A stretch of DNA of 62,135 nt, taken from positions 1 through 62,135 of the forward strand of contig CAJXQC010000019.1 of the NCBI GenBank assembly GCA_913058495.1, given 5' to 3'. The translations under genes and the position numbers were made by a program. The stretch's first letter is position 1; each line of letters starts with the position of its first letter. Shown one piece after another: positions 26,977-35,246 of this stretch. This stretch comes from an uncultured Balneola sp. GTDB lineage: Bacteria; Bacteroidota; Rhodothermia; Balneolales; Balneolaceae. The notes under the pieces are model-generated. The model did no database searches, had not been told where the DNA came from, and was given only the letters and a program-made list of their open reading frames with translations.

Positions 26977-27575
26977 GTGACTGAAAGTCAAAAAAATAGA
27001 ATAAAAAAGAAGATAGCTAATATTAAAAAGGCTTTAGCTGCTGATAAAAAACATTGGGGTGGATTTTATCACGATGGCGGCGGACTGAGATATGCACAAC
27101 CTGAATTGTATATAAAATTGCATGATTACACTGGAGCTCTAAGATACTTTAATTGGTTCGATAAGAATTTCCCAAACGATGCCGGAACCCCACAATTCCT
27201 TTTTGAATATGCCTTGATTCTATTTAAAACCAATAGAATTGAGAAAGCAGAAATTAAAATCCTAGAAACACATATGAGTAATCAGTATTTAATTGATTAT
27301 TTTTTGAACAGAATTTCCATTCCCGATATTAATGATCAATCTGAGTGGGAAATAAAATCATTGGTGCGGTATTTTGATTATAAAAAGAAGATCATAAACT
27401 GATTGATTTTTCCGAATGGCTTGCGGATTTTACGAAAAGCAAGAGATATCTAATCTTTCGAAATGAATTAAATGAAATTGATCAAAAATTAGACACGAAA
27501 CCCGAAAGTAGAAAAAGAACTGAATTGATAAAGAAACGTAATCAACTCCTCGAGAAAGAAAACAACAGCAGTTAA
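26977..27575 (+). pseudogene. Hypothetical cassette gene with a frameshift
   Basis: The first frame runs from GTG 26977 to TGA 27402 (141 residues: MTESQKNRIKKKIANIKKAL ... YFDYKKKIIN). A second open frame, 27384-27575, has no start codon but coding character (HKLIDFSEWLADFTKSKRYLIFRNELNEID...) and overlaps the end of the first. A one-base change in the A run around 27382-27386 would join them into one protein of about 200 residues. The second frame's stop lies in the R'' core of the next site, as expected for the true gene end. Function not recognised; the N-terminal half is helical and basic. Confidence 0.65.
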
Positions 27576-27766
27576 CAACGTGTATAAGTAATACGGGTGA
27601 TCTAGTTCAATCGAAAGTTTCGGTATATTTGGGAAGACCGCCAAATCTTCTGATTTGGCTTTTGAACAAAAAAAATAAAAAGAAAAACAGTAGATTTGGC
27701 TAGTGCTGGCTTGAAAATTATAGAAACTTCCCTCCCGCACTACTCATACACAAACCGTTACCACAC
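27568..27766 (+). repeat. attC-like site C (end of cassette 2 / start of cassette 3)
   Basis: This is about 199 bp. The outer arms GTTAACAACGTGTATAAGTAATACGGG and, opposite, CCCGCACTACTCATACACAAACC-GTTAC pair closely. The centre (about 27624-27701) includes CGCCAAATC..GATTTGGC and is related to the centre of site D. Confidence 0.82.
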
Positions 27767-27793
27767 ATTAAAAACAAACACCAGAACTAACAA

Positions 27794-29554
27794 ATGTCAT
27801 ACGAAACAGCCTTAAAAATTTCGGATGTTGTAAATAACATTCACAAGAAAAAATACTTACTTCCAGCAATCCAAAGAGAATTTGTTTGGAACACTTACCA
27901 AATCGAAAGACTGTTTGACAGTATAATGCGAAATTATCCAATTAGTTCATTCCTATTTTGGCAAGTCGATAAAGAAAGCGTGAAAGATTTCGAGTTTTAC
28001 GAATTTCTACGTGAATTTCACGAAAGAGATAGAAGACATAACTCGAAAGCAGATGTGAGCGGAGAAGAAGGAATTACCGCAATTTTAGACGGACAACAAA
28101 GGTTGACTTCAATCTATATTGCTTTAAAAGGTAGTTTTGCGGAAAAATTACCACGCAAAAGATGGGATAATGATTTAGCTTATCCCAAGAAAAAACTCTA
28201 TTTGAATTTAGTTAACAAATCAGAAGATTCTGAACTTGAATATGACTTCATCTTTTTGACAGACGAAGAAGCAACAGAAAATGACGAAAATAGTTATTGG
28301 TTTAGAGTTGGCGACATTCTAAATTTAAAAGAACCAGGAGAAGTAAATTCATATCTGATTAAGAATAAAATTTTTCAAGAATATACGACTGAACAAGCTG
28401 AATTTGCAAACAATGCTTTATTCAAACTTCATAATGTAATCCACATAACACCTTTAATAAGCTACTATAAAGAACAAAGTCAATCATTGGACAAAGTGCT
28501 TAATATCTTCATTAGAATTAATAGTGGTGGAACTGTTTTAAGTTATTCAGACCTTTTACTTTCAATTGCAACAGCTCAATGGGAAGAAAAAGATGCGAGA
28601 GAAGAAATTATCAAATTCGTTGATGAAGTAAATGACATTGGTGGCGGATTTAATTTCAATAAAGATTTTGTATTAAAATCAAGTCTTGTAATAAACGAAT
28701 TTTCAGATTTTGCATTTAAAGTAGATAATTTCAACAAAGCCAATATGTTGAAAATCGAGCGAAATTGGGATGCAATTACAAATTCTATTAGAATAGCTGT
28801 AAAACTTGTATCAAGTTTTGGTTACAACAGAGAAACATTGACTTCTAACAATGCTATCATTCCAATTGCTTACTATTTATTCAAAATTGGAGCAACAGAA
28901 AGTTATCCAACTTCAACCAAAAATTTAGTCGACAAAGAGAGAATTAGAAAATGGTTAATTCTTTCACTTGTAAAAAGAGCGTTTAGTGGTCAACCTGATA
29001 ATGTATTGAGACCAATAAGAAAGATAATACTTGAAAACCACGAGAGTTTCCCAACGGAATTAATAATCGACAAATTTAAAGGAACAACTAAATCATTATT
29101 GTTCTCGACTGAAGATATTGAAAACTTATTGCATTACAAATACGGACAAGGATTTACATTTTCAATCTTGTCATTACTTTATCCTCAATTAGATTATAAC
29201 AATCAGTTTCATATCGACCACATTTTTCCAAAAAGTCTATTTACAAAAGCCAAATTAAGAAAGCGTGGAATTTCGGAAGAGGATATTGAAACATTTTATG
29301 ATTGGTTCAACTATATTGGGAATTTACAGTTAATTGGAGCAATCCCGAATATTGAAAAAAAGGATATAGAATTTAAAACGTGGCTGAACAAAATTTATCC
29401 AGACCAAAGAAATCAAGACAATTTTAAAGAAGTTCATTACATTCCAAATACGGAATTGGACTTCGAGAATTTTATCGAATTCTTTGAGGAAAGAGAAAAA
29501 TTATTAAAAGCGGAATTTGAAAAAATTCTGTTAATAGAAGAAACAGCGGAATAA
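27794..29554 (+). CDS. DUF262/DUF1524 protein (GmrSD-like type IV restriction or defence nuclease)
   Basis: The protein is 586 residues. The N-terminal DUF262 (ParB-like NTPase) has LPAIQREFVWNTYQIERLFDSI (about residues 18-40) and ILDGQQRLTSIYIAL (about residues 96-110). The C-terminal DUF1524 region has an HNH-type motif FHIDHIFPKSLF (about residue 475) and a later NLQLIGAIPN. GmrS and GmrD joined in this order restrict modified phage DNA. Many relatives are defence proteins of unknown target, so the role is inferred. It is the only gene of cassette 3. Confidence 0.85.
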   Translation: MSYETALKISDVVNNIHKKKYLLPAIQREFVWNTYQIERLFDSIMRNYPISSFLFWQVDKESVKDFEFYEFLREFHERDRRHNSKADVSGEEGITAILDGQQRLTSIYIALKGSFAEKLPRKRWDNDLAYPKKKLYLNLVNKSEDSELEYDFIFLTDEEATENDENSYWFRVGDILNLKEPGEVNSYLIKNKIFQEYTTEQAEFANNALFKLHNVIHITPLISYYKEQSQSLDKVLNIFIRINSGGTVLSYSDLLLSIATAQWEEKDAREEIIKFVDEVNDIGGGFNFNKDFVLKSSLVINEFSDFAFKVDNFNKANMLKIERNWDAITNSIRIAVKLVSSFGYNRETLTSNNAIIPIAYYLFKIGATESYPTSTKNLVDKERIRKWLILSLVKRAFSGQPDNVLRPIRKIILENHESFPTELIIDKFKGTTKSLLFSTEDIENLLHYKYGQGFTFSILSLLYPQLDYNNQFHIDHIFPKSLFTKAKLRKRGISEEDIETFYDWFNYIGNLQLIGAIPNIEKKDIEFKTWLNKIYPDQRNQDNFKEVHYIPNTELDFENFIEFFEEREKLLKAEFEKILLIEETAE

Positions 29555-29559
29555 ATAAC

Positions 29560-29761
29560 GTGTGGTAACAACGTATATAAAACATAGCTATTACAGGCTT
29601 TCCGAAAGGTTTGTGTGTATTTGCAAAGACCGCCAAATTTTTAAATTTGGCTTTTAGTAAAATAAAGATAAAAAGAAAATTTAAAAATTCGGCTCGTGCA
29701 TAATCCGAAAGGTTAGCATCTTTTTACACGCTACGTTTCATATACAAGACCGTTGTAGCGA
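29560..29761 (+). repeat. attC-like site D (end of cassette 3 / start of cassette 4)
   Basis: This is about 202 bp. The outer arms are GTGTGGTAAC-AACGTATATAAAAC and ACGTTTCATATACAAGACC-GTTGTAGCGA. The centre (about 29615-29694), with CGCCAAATT..AATTTGGC, is related to site C, showing common descent of the two long sites. Confidence 0.82.
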
Positions 29762-29799
29762 ATTAAAGTAACTCTCAATTATTTTAAAACAATAGAGAA

Positions 29800-31536
29800 A
29801 TGTCCAAAAATGTATCTGACCATTTAGTGGAAACACTTGCCGCAGCAGGTGTCAAAAGAATTTATGCCATTACAGGTGACAGTCTCAATCCGGTAAATGA
29901 TGCGGTACGAAGAGATGGTAGACTCCAATGGATACATGTCAGGCACGAGGAAGCAGGAGCTTATGCGGCTTCTATGGATGCAGAATTGAATGGCATCGGA
30001 TGTTGTATGGGGAGCAGTGGTCCAGGACATGTACACCTCGTTAATGGCTTGTATGATGCTAATAGAGCTGGAAATCCCGTTATTGCAATTGCTTCGACTA
30101 TACATACAGACAAACTAGGGCTGGATAATTTTCAGGAAACAAGACCCGAAGCACTGTTTCAAGATTGTTCAAAATATGTGTTTTTGGCTAATACACCAAA
30201 ACAGGCATTGAATGGCTTGCAAACTGCCATTCAGCATGCTATCAGTCAAAAAGGTGTTGCTGTATTAGGCCTGCCCGGTAATGTAGCTGCTGCCGGAGCA
30301 GACCCTGTTCACTCTGCCAATAAAAATTTCTATACTCAACCAAGAGTTATCCCGAGCAACGAAGATCTTAATGAAGTAGCCGATATAATAAACAAGCATG
30401 AAAAAGTGATGCTCTTTTGTGGGCATGGTTGTCGCCATTCTGTTGATGAAGTTATGCAGCTAGCAGAAAGACTCAATGCGCCATTAGGTTATAGTTTTAG
30501 AGGGAAAATATTTTTTGAACGCGTTCACAATCCCTATGCTGTTGGATTAAACGGACTTTTGGGTAATAAATCTGGTTTTGAAGCCATGCATAAAGCAGAT
30601 GTGCTTCTTATGCTGGGTACAGATTTCCCTTATAGTGAGTTTCTACCTGAGAAATGCAAAATCATTCAAATAGATACTAAACCTGAAAAGTTGGGTCGAA
30701 GAGCCAAGGTAGATTATGGATATTGTGGTGATATTAATTCAACCTTGCAAGAGCTTTTACCTTTTATTGAAGAAAAAAACTCTACCGAATTCCTTGATAA
30801 AATGCGTGAATTGCATAAAGAAATTGAGAACACTTATGAAAGCTATGTCAAAGATAAAGGCTCAGAAAAGCAGATTCACCCGGAGTATGTCGCTCATTTG
30901 GTAGATAAATTAGCAGATGACGATGCAATATTTACTGTTGATACGGGAATGAGCGCGGTATGGGCTGCGCGCTACCTAAAAGCTAGTAAAAATCGCTACC
31001 TCACAGGTTCGTTCAATCATGGATCTATGGCTAATGCCATGCCGATGGCAATGGGTGCAGGATTATCGCATCCTGACCGACAGGTAATTGCATTTTGCGG
31101 AGATGGCGGTATTTCCATGCTCTTAGGCGATTTGATGACCATTAGCCAGTATCAAATTCCGGTTAAAATCATCATTTTTAATAATCGTGCGCTTGGCATG
31201 GTGAAACTTGAAATGCGTGTAGAGGGTTATATAGATTGGCAGACCGATATGGTAAACCCTGATTTTGTAAAGTTGGCTGAGTCTATGAATATTGCCGCAT
31301 GGGAGGCCAAGGAATCCATAGATGTAGAATCAGCACTTACAAACGGATTTAAACATAAAGGCCCTGCCATTATCAACATTTTCACAGACCCTAATGCGCT
31401 GGCAATGCCTCCTTCCCTAACCTTCGAACAAATGAAAGGTTTTGCAAAATCCATGTCAAAAATGATAATGAATGGTAAAATTGCAGAAGTAGTAGATACG
31501 ACCAAAAACGATCTAAAATACTTAAGAGAATTATAA
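29800..31536 (+). CDS. Thiamine-pyrophosphate enzyme, pyruvate oxidase/decarboxylase (PoxB-like) family
   Basis: The protein is 578 residues, of full three-domain plan. The N-terminal pyrimidine-binding domain has HVRHEEAGAYAASMDAELNGIG, where the Glu is the conserved activator. The central domain is about residues 190-330. The C-terminal diphosphate-binding domain has GDGGISMLLGDLMT...IIIFNNRALG (the GDG-N motif for Mg-TPP). It resembles pyruvate dehydrogenase (quinone) PoxB, but no C-terminal membrane-binding peptide is obvious. It acts on a 2-oxo acid; the electron acceptor is uncertain. It is six bases ahead of the flavoprotein gene, within cassette 4. Confidence 0.85.
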   Translation: MSKNVSDHLVETLAAAGVKRIYAITGDSLNPVNDAVRRDGRLQWIHVRHEEAGAYAASMDAELNGIGCCMGSSGPGHVHLVNGLYDANRAGNPVIAIASTIHTDKLGLDNFQETRPEALFQDCSKYVFLANTPKQALNGLQTAIQHAISQKGVAVLGLPGNVAAAGADPVHSANKNFYTQPRVIPSNEDLNEVADIINKHEKVMLFCGHGCRHSVDEVMQLAERLNAPLGYSFRGKIFFERVHNPYAVGLNGLLGNKSGFEAMHKADVLLMLGTDFPYSEFLPEKCKIIQIDTKPEKLGRRAKVDYGYCGDINSTLQELLPFIEEKNSTEFLDKMRELHKEIENTYESYVKDKGSEKQIHPEYVAHLVDKLADDDAIFTVDTGMSAVWAARYLKASKNRYLTGSFNHGSMANAMPMAMGAGLSHPDRQVIAFCGDGGISMLLGDLMTISQYQIPVKIIIFNNRALGMVKLEMRVEGYIDWQTDMVNPDFVKLAESMNIAAWEAKESIDVESALTNGFKHKGPAIINIFTDPNALAMPPSLTFEQMKGFAKSMSKMIMNGKIAEVVDTTKNDLKYLREL

Positions 31537-31542
31537 TCTATT

Positions 31543-33015
31543 ATGAGAGAAGCACTTAAATTTAGCTTAGTGGCATTGATTATTTTTGGAATAATCATCG
31601 GTATTATTTTATGGCCATTGCCAGGATTTATCGTTTTGGCTGCCCTATTAATATCCATTGGCTTATATGATATTTTTCAAAAAAAGCACACCATTCTCAG
31701 AAACTTTCCTGTAGTTGGCCACATGCGTTTCTTATTGGAAATGATTGGTCCTGAATTACATCAATATTTTGTAGAATCAGGCACAGATGGAAAGCCTATC
31801 GATCGAAATCATCGAAGTTATATCTATGAACGGGCCAAAGAAGAGAGGCAAACGCATCCGTTTGGCACAGAGCTCAACGTTAATGTTGATGATCATAAAT
31901 GGATGCAGCATAGTATCTACCCTGCCAAGAAAATGGAAACTCCTCCTCGAATTATGATTGGAGGTATAGATTGCCGACAACCTTACAGTGCATCTATATT
32001 CAATATTTCAGCGATGAGTTTTGGAGCTTTGAGTAAAAATGCAGTAGAAGCATTGAATTTGGGTGCTAAAGCCGGAGGCTTCTTTCATGATACTGGCGAA
32101 GGGGGTATTTCAAAGTACCATTTGAAAGGTGGTGATTTAGTATGGGAAATAGGCACAGGCTACTTTGGCTGCCGAAGTGAGGATGGCGACTTTGATCCGG
32201 ACAAGTTTAAAGAAAAAGCCAACTGGGAGCAAGTGAAGATGATCGAAATCAAAATTTCACAAGGAGCAAAACCAGGGCATGGTGGTGTCTTGCCAGCAGC
32301 TAAAAATGATCAGGAAATTGCTGAAATAAGAGGAGTGAAGCCTCATACAACAGTGCTATCTCCTCCTGGTCATTCCGCTTTCGATGATGCTGACGGATTA
32401 TTGCAATTCGTTCAACAATTGAGAGAATTGTCCAACGGAAAACCTGTAGGCTTTAAACTTGCCATAGGAAGTAAGCAAGAGTTTATTGAAATATGTAAGA
32501 AAATGCTCGAAACAGGTATCAAACCGGATTTCATCACTGTAGATGGTGCGGAAGGAGGTACAGGGGCTGCTCCCATTGATTTCTCAAACTATGTAGGTAT
32601 GCCTTGGGAAGATGCATTGATTTTTGTGGTAGATACTCTCAACAAATACAACCTGAAGCAAGAAATCAAAGTTATCACAGCTACCAAGATTTTTACGGCT
32701 TTTGACATATTCAAATCACTTTGCATCGGTGCGGATGTATGCAATTCAGCACGCGGCATGATGTTGGCCTTGGGCTGCATACAAGCACTAAAGTGCAACA
32801 CCAACGAATGCCCTACTGGTGTAGCTACAAATAATCCAAAATTTGTAAGAGGTCTGGTAGTCTCTGAAAAATGGAAAAGAGTGAAGAATTACCACAAAAA
32901 TATATTAGAAGACTTTTTGGAATTATTAGCAGCCTCAGGCTGTAAGTCGCTGGAGGAAATGAAACGAAGTTTAATTTACAGAAAGGTTGATAAGAAATGG
33001 GTTTCCTACTCTTAG
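31543..33015 (+). CDS. FMN-binding glutamate synthase-family protein
   Basis: The protein is 490 residues. Two N-terminal transmembrane segments lie at about residues 7-45 (LVALIIFGIIIGIILWPLPGFIVLAALLISIG). A GltB-like TIM-barrel domain follows, with ISAMSFGALSKNAVEALNLGAK, GEGGISKYH, KPGHGGVLPAAKN, TVDGAEGGTGAAP and a Cys cluster (CNSARGMMLALGCIQALKCNTNECPTG) for an iron-sulfur centre. It lacks the glutaminase domain, so it is not a full glutamate synthase. Paired with the TPP enzyme, it could pass electrons from an oxidised 2-oxo acid to the membrane; inferred. Confidence 0.85.
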   Translation: MREALKFSLVALIIFGIIIGIILWPLPGFIVLAALLISIGLYDIFQKKHTILRNFPVVGHMRFLLEMIGPELHQYFVESGTDGKPIDRNHRSYIYERAKEERQTHPFGTELNVNVDDHKWMQHSIYPAKKMETPPRIMIGGIDCRQPYSASIFNISAMSFGALSKNAVEALNLGAKAGGFFHDTGEGGISKYHLKGGDLVWEIGTGYFGCRSEDGDFDPDKFKEKANWEQVKMIEIKISQGAKPGHGGVLPAAKNDQEIAEIRGVKPHTTVLSPPGHSAFDDADGLLQFVQQLRELSNGKPVGFKLAIGSKQEFIEICKKMLETGIKPDFITVDGAEGGTGAAPIDFSNYVGMPWEDALIFVVDTLNKYNLKQEIKVITATKIFTAFDIFKSLCIGADVCNSARGMMLALGCIQALKCNTNECPTGVATNNPKFVRGLVVSEKWKRVKNYHKNILEDFLELLAASGCKSLEEMKRSLIYRKVDKKWVSYS

Positions 33016-33101
33016 AGAAATAAAACGATACATAATTGAGGATATTATGGATTATAATCGAGCGTATTATCAAATGAATTAAAAAATAGATAAATAAAAA
33101 C

Positions 33102-33173
33102 TCGCTACAACAATGTATATGAAATCATAGCACCCTTCGGGATCTACGCTTCATATACTAGACGTTGTATGTC
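33102..33173 (+). repeat. attC-like site E (end of cassette 4, last site)
   Basis: This is a 72-bp palindrome: TCGCTACAAC-AATGTATATGAAATCATAGCACCC, a TTCG loop, then GATCTACGCTTCATATACTAGAC-GTTGTATGTC. The left core closes cassette 4. The right core GTTGTATGTC has no complementary partner downstream that I can find, so the array appears to end here. Confidence 0.82.
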
Positions 33174-33193
33174 ATTAAAACTATCCTAAGCAG

Positions 33194-33667
33194 TTGAATA
33201 AAATTGAAGTAAAAAAAGGACAAATTCTACAAAGAAAAGGTGACTTAAATACTAAGGTTTATCAAGTTGAAACCGGGTTGTTGCGTAGTTATTCCATCGA
33301 CGAAAAAGGGAAAGAACATATTTACATGTTTGCTCCGGAAAACTGGATCATTGCAGATAATCAACCGCCGGATATACCCTGTGAATTGTTTATCGATGCT
33401 TTAGAAGATTCGGTTGTTATTTCAACTGAGAAAAATGATTTATCCATCACCAACGAAGATTCGAAAAAAATAATTAAACGGTTAGGCGTTCTTCAAAATC
33501 GAATAATTATGTTAATGAGTGCTTCTGCAATCGAGCGCTACGAACATTTTATCGAAACCTATCCGGATATCGTACAGCGAGTTCCCCAAAAACTGATTGC
33601 CTCCTACCTGGGTATAACCCCTGAAGCACTTTCCGCCGCTAAAAGAACAAGAGCGCTTAAAAAGTAA
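33194..33667 (+). CDS. Crp/Fnr-family regulator, short N-terminus
   Basis: The protein is 157 residues from a TTG start 20 bp after the last array site. A cyclic-nucleotide-binding-like fold (KKGQILQRKGDLNTKVYQVETGLLRSY...GKEHIYMFAPENWI) precedes a C-terminal winged helix (VPQKLIASYLGITPEALSAAKR). Bacteroidota members are usually about 190 residues; here the leading helix of about 20-30 residues is missing. An in-frame TAA (33174-33176 region) lies just upstream. The array may have replaced the original 5' end. Whether it still works is unclear. Confidence 0.75.
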   Translation: MNKIEVKKGQILQRKGDLNTKVYQVETGLLRSYSIDEKGKEHIYMFAPENWIIADNQPPDIPCELFIDALEDSVVISTEKNDLSITNEDSKKIIKRLGVLQNRIIMLMSASAIERYEHFIETYPDIVQRVPQKLIASYLGITPEALSAAKRTRALKK

Positions 33668-33787
33668 CTCGTACCCCTCGTTTATTTCTTAATGTACATT
33701 AATGACATTGGCTGCTCTATGCCTGAAATTTGTTTCTAGTTAAACAAAACGATTAATGATATTAATCAATCAAAAAAAATAGACAAA

Positions 33788-34165
33788 ATGAATACAGCAC
33801 TTTGGATTGTTCAAGGACTATTGGCAGCTATGTTTCTCATGGCCGGCCTGATGAAACTGGCTAAATCAAAAGAAGAACTAAAGCCCAAAATGGGTGACTG
33901 GGTAGATGACATTTCTACACCCGGATTCAAACTTATTGGATTATTAGAATTTTTAGGTGCCGTTGGTGTCGTTTTGCCTATGGCGATTGATGTGCTACCG
34001 ATACTAACACCTGTTGCAGCAATCGGTCTTGTCATGACTATGCTAGGCGCCATGGGTTTGCATATTCAAAGAAAAGAATACGATGCAATCAAGAAAAACG
34101 TACCGCTATTGCTTCTTGCACTATTTGTAGCCGTAGGCAGACTCATCATAATTCCCATTTCATAA
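33788..34165 (+). CDS. DoxX-like membrane protein
   Basis: The protein is 125 residues with four transmembrane helices (about residues 5-23, 45-65, 70-90, 100-122). The opening LLAAMFLMAGLMKLAKSKEEL is typical of the DoxX-like family. Its role is not established; relatives sit near redox and stress genes. It is followed 20 bp later by another small membrane protein, so they are probably cotranscribed. Confidence 0.8.
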   Translation: MNTALWIVQGLLAAMFLMAGLMKLAKSKEELKPKMGDWVDDISTPGFKLIGLLEFLGAVGVVLPMAIDVLPILTPVAAIGLVMTMLGAMGLHIQRKEYDAIKKNVPLLLLALFVAVGRLIIIPIS

Positions 34166-34184
34166 CTAATAAATCACAAACAAA

Positions 34185-34640
34185 ATGAAAACTTCTATAC
34201 TGCTAAAGACCTCTTCAATCTTGTGGATCATCTGGGGCATTGTTCACATAATTGCCGGAGTAATGACCATGAAAGGCATTTTAACCAATGATATTTCTTC
34301 CTCTGTGGCAGGTATTGCTGATGCAGTTGAACCAAGTATTGTTCAGATGGACTATTCAGAAGCATCAGGAGCAATAATTGGGCAACACGGGTTCAACCTG
34401 TTTTGGATTGGAATTGTAACTTTCATTTCAGCATTCTTTGTGTGGAAAGGAAACCGAAATGCAATTTTCCTTGCAGCTATTACCGGCGGTCTCGCAGATT
34501 TAGGTTATTTCCTTTTTATGGATCTGGGTGGGTTTGTGAATTTCGTACCGGGAACTGTAATGACAATTGTTTCTTCATTAGCAATCATTTTGAGTTTTTA
34601 CGCTTACTTTAAAACTCGGAATAAGAAACTTACCCAATAA
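34185..34640 (+). CDS. Small four-helix membrane protein of unknown function
   Basis: The protein is 151 residues with four hydrophobic segments: WIIWGIVHIIAGVMT, LFWIGIVTFISAFFVW, AIFLAAITGGLADLGYFLF and VMTIVSSLAIILSFYAYF. A conserved-looking HxxxG (HIIAG, GQHGFNLFW) could bind a metal or haem, but this is only a possibility. It is the second gene after doxX-like. Confidence 0.65.
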   Translation: MKTSILLKTSSILWIIWGIVHIIAGVMTMKGILTNDISSSVAGIADAVEPSIVQMDYSEASGAIIGQHGFNLFWIGIVTFISAFFVWKGNRNAIFLAAITGGLADLGYFLFMDLGGFVNFVPGTVMTIVSSLAIILSFYAYFKTRNKKLTQ

Positions 34641-34672
34641 AACACCACCTTTAATATTGTATAACTTAATGG

Positions 34673-34715
34673 CGGTTGGGATGTTAATTCAAACCGCTAT
34701 TTCTCTAGTACGAGA
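34673..34715. terminator. Possible terminator between convergent genes
   Basis: GCGGTTGGG ... TCAAACCGC forms a 6-7 bp stem with a long loop, followed by TATTTCT. It lies between the small membrane protein and the convergent HxlR gene. Confidence 0.4.
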
Positions 34716-34734
34716 CCGCTAGCTGCTAGCAAAA

Positions 34735-35154
34735 TCAACCTTCTTGTTTTTCAAAACGAGCATACATGTTTTGAATGAAGCTTTCTTTGTTTGATTTGAA
34801 TTTATTTACAAATGGTTTGGCTCCATCTTTCAAATGATCATTCAAGTTATTGTCGCTCCATTGTGCAATTTCCAATATGATCGGCAACAGCTCTTTCCCC
34901 TTCTGTGTTAGACTATAAATATTGGTCTTTTTGTTTCCTTCAAGTTTACCTTTGTTAATAATGCCTAGTTCTTCAAGCATTGAAAGTCTGTTTGAAAGTA
35001 TATTCGTAGCAATTTTTTCGTTGGAGTTGCTAAACTCACTATACGTTTTCTTTCCGGAGAACATCATATCTCTAATAATTAATAATGACCACTTATCCCC
35101 TATTAAGTCCAGTGCTGAACTAATCGGACAATTCGACCTGAATTTTTGTTTCAT
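34735..35154 (-). CDS. HxlR-family transcriptional regulator
   Basis: The protein is 139 residues, a winged-helix protein of the HxlR (MarR-like) type. The N-terminal CPISSALDLIGDKWSLLIIRDMMF has the conserved Cys and DKWS motif; the helix-turn-helix and wing include EKIATNILSNRLSMLEELGII. It is transcribed divergently from the FAD monooxygenase across a gap of about 90 bp and is likely to regulate it, often in response to thiol-reactive or aromatic compounds in this family. Confidence 0.9.
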   Translation of the reverse strand: MKQKFRSNCPISSALDLIGDKWSLLIIRDMMFSGKKTYSEFSNSNEKIATNILSNRLSMLEELGIINKGKLEGNKKTNIYSLTQKGKELLPIILEIAQWSDNNLNDHLKDGAKPFVNKFKSNKESFIQNMYARFEKQEG

Positions 35155-35246
35155 TATTTTCTGATTTTAACTTGCATTATGAAAGTTATTCTATATTTTA
35201 CTTGCAAAACAAAAGTAAAAATAATCAGAGGAACTACAAACCTAAT

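Larger units (their letters stand above)
21021..33173 (+). mobile_element. Integron-like element: recombinase, attI-like site and four gene cassettes
   Basis: The order is attI-like copy 1 (21021), recombinase (minus strand), attI-like copy 2 (22056), then four cassettes in the same orientation, reading away from the recombinase. Cassette bounds and the perfect complementary ends are: 22115/26904 (GTTGTACGC and GCGTACAAC), 26951/27576 (GTTAACTGC and GCAGTTAAC), 27757/29569 (GTTACCACAC and GTGTGGTAAC), 29752/33111 (GTTGTAGCGA and TCGCTACAAC). Chance cannot explain four such pairs. Cargo is type III restriction-modification, a small broken gene, a DUF262 protein, and a TPP enzyme with a flavoprotein. 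The palindromic sites differ in body from classical attC. Confidence 0.85.

Noticed and set aside
21021-33173. Ordinary integrative element, prophage or ICE inserted at purC
   Set aside because: There are no phage, relaxase or replication genes, and no outer direct repeat on the far side of the cargo. The complementary cassette ends and repeated palindromes fit an integron layout much better.
35172-35246. TTG start of the FAD monooxygenase at 35172
   Set aside because: It adds 25 unlikely residues before the GAGVGG motif; ATG 35247 matches the family start.
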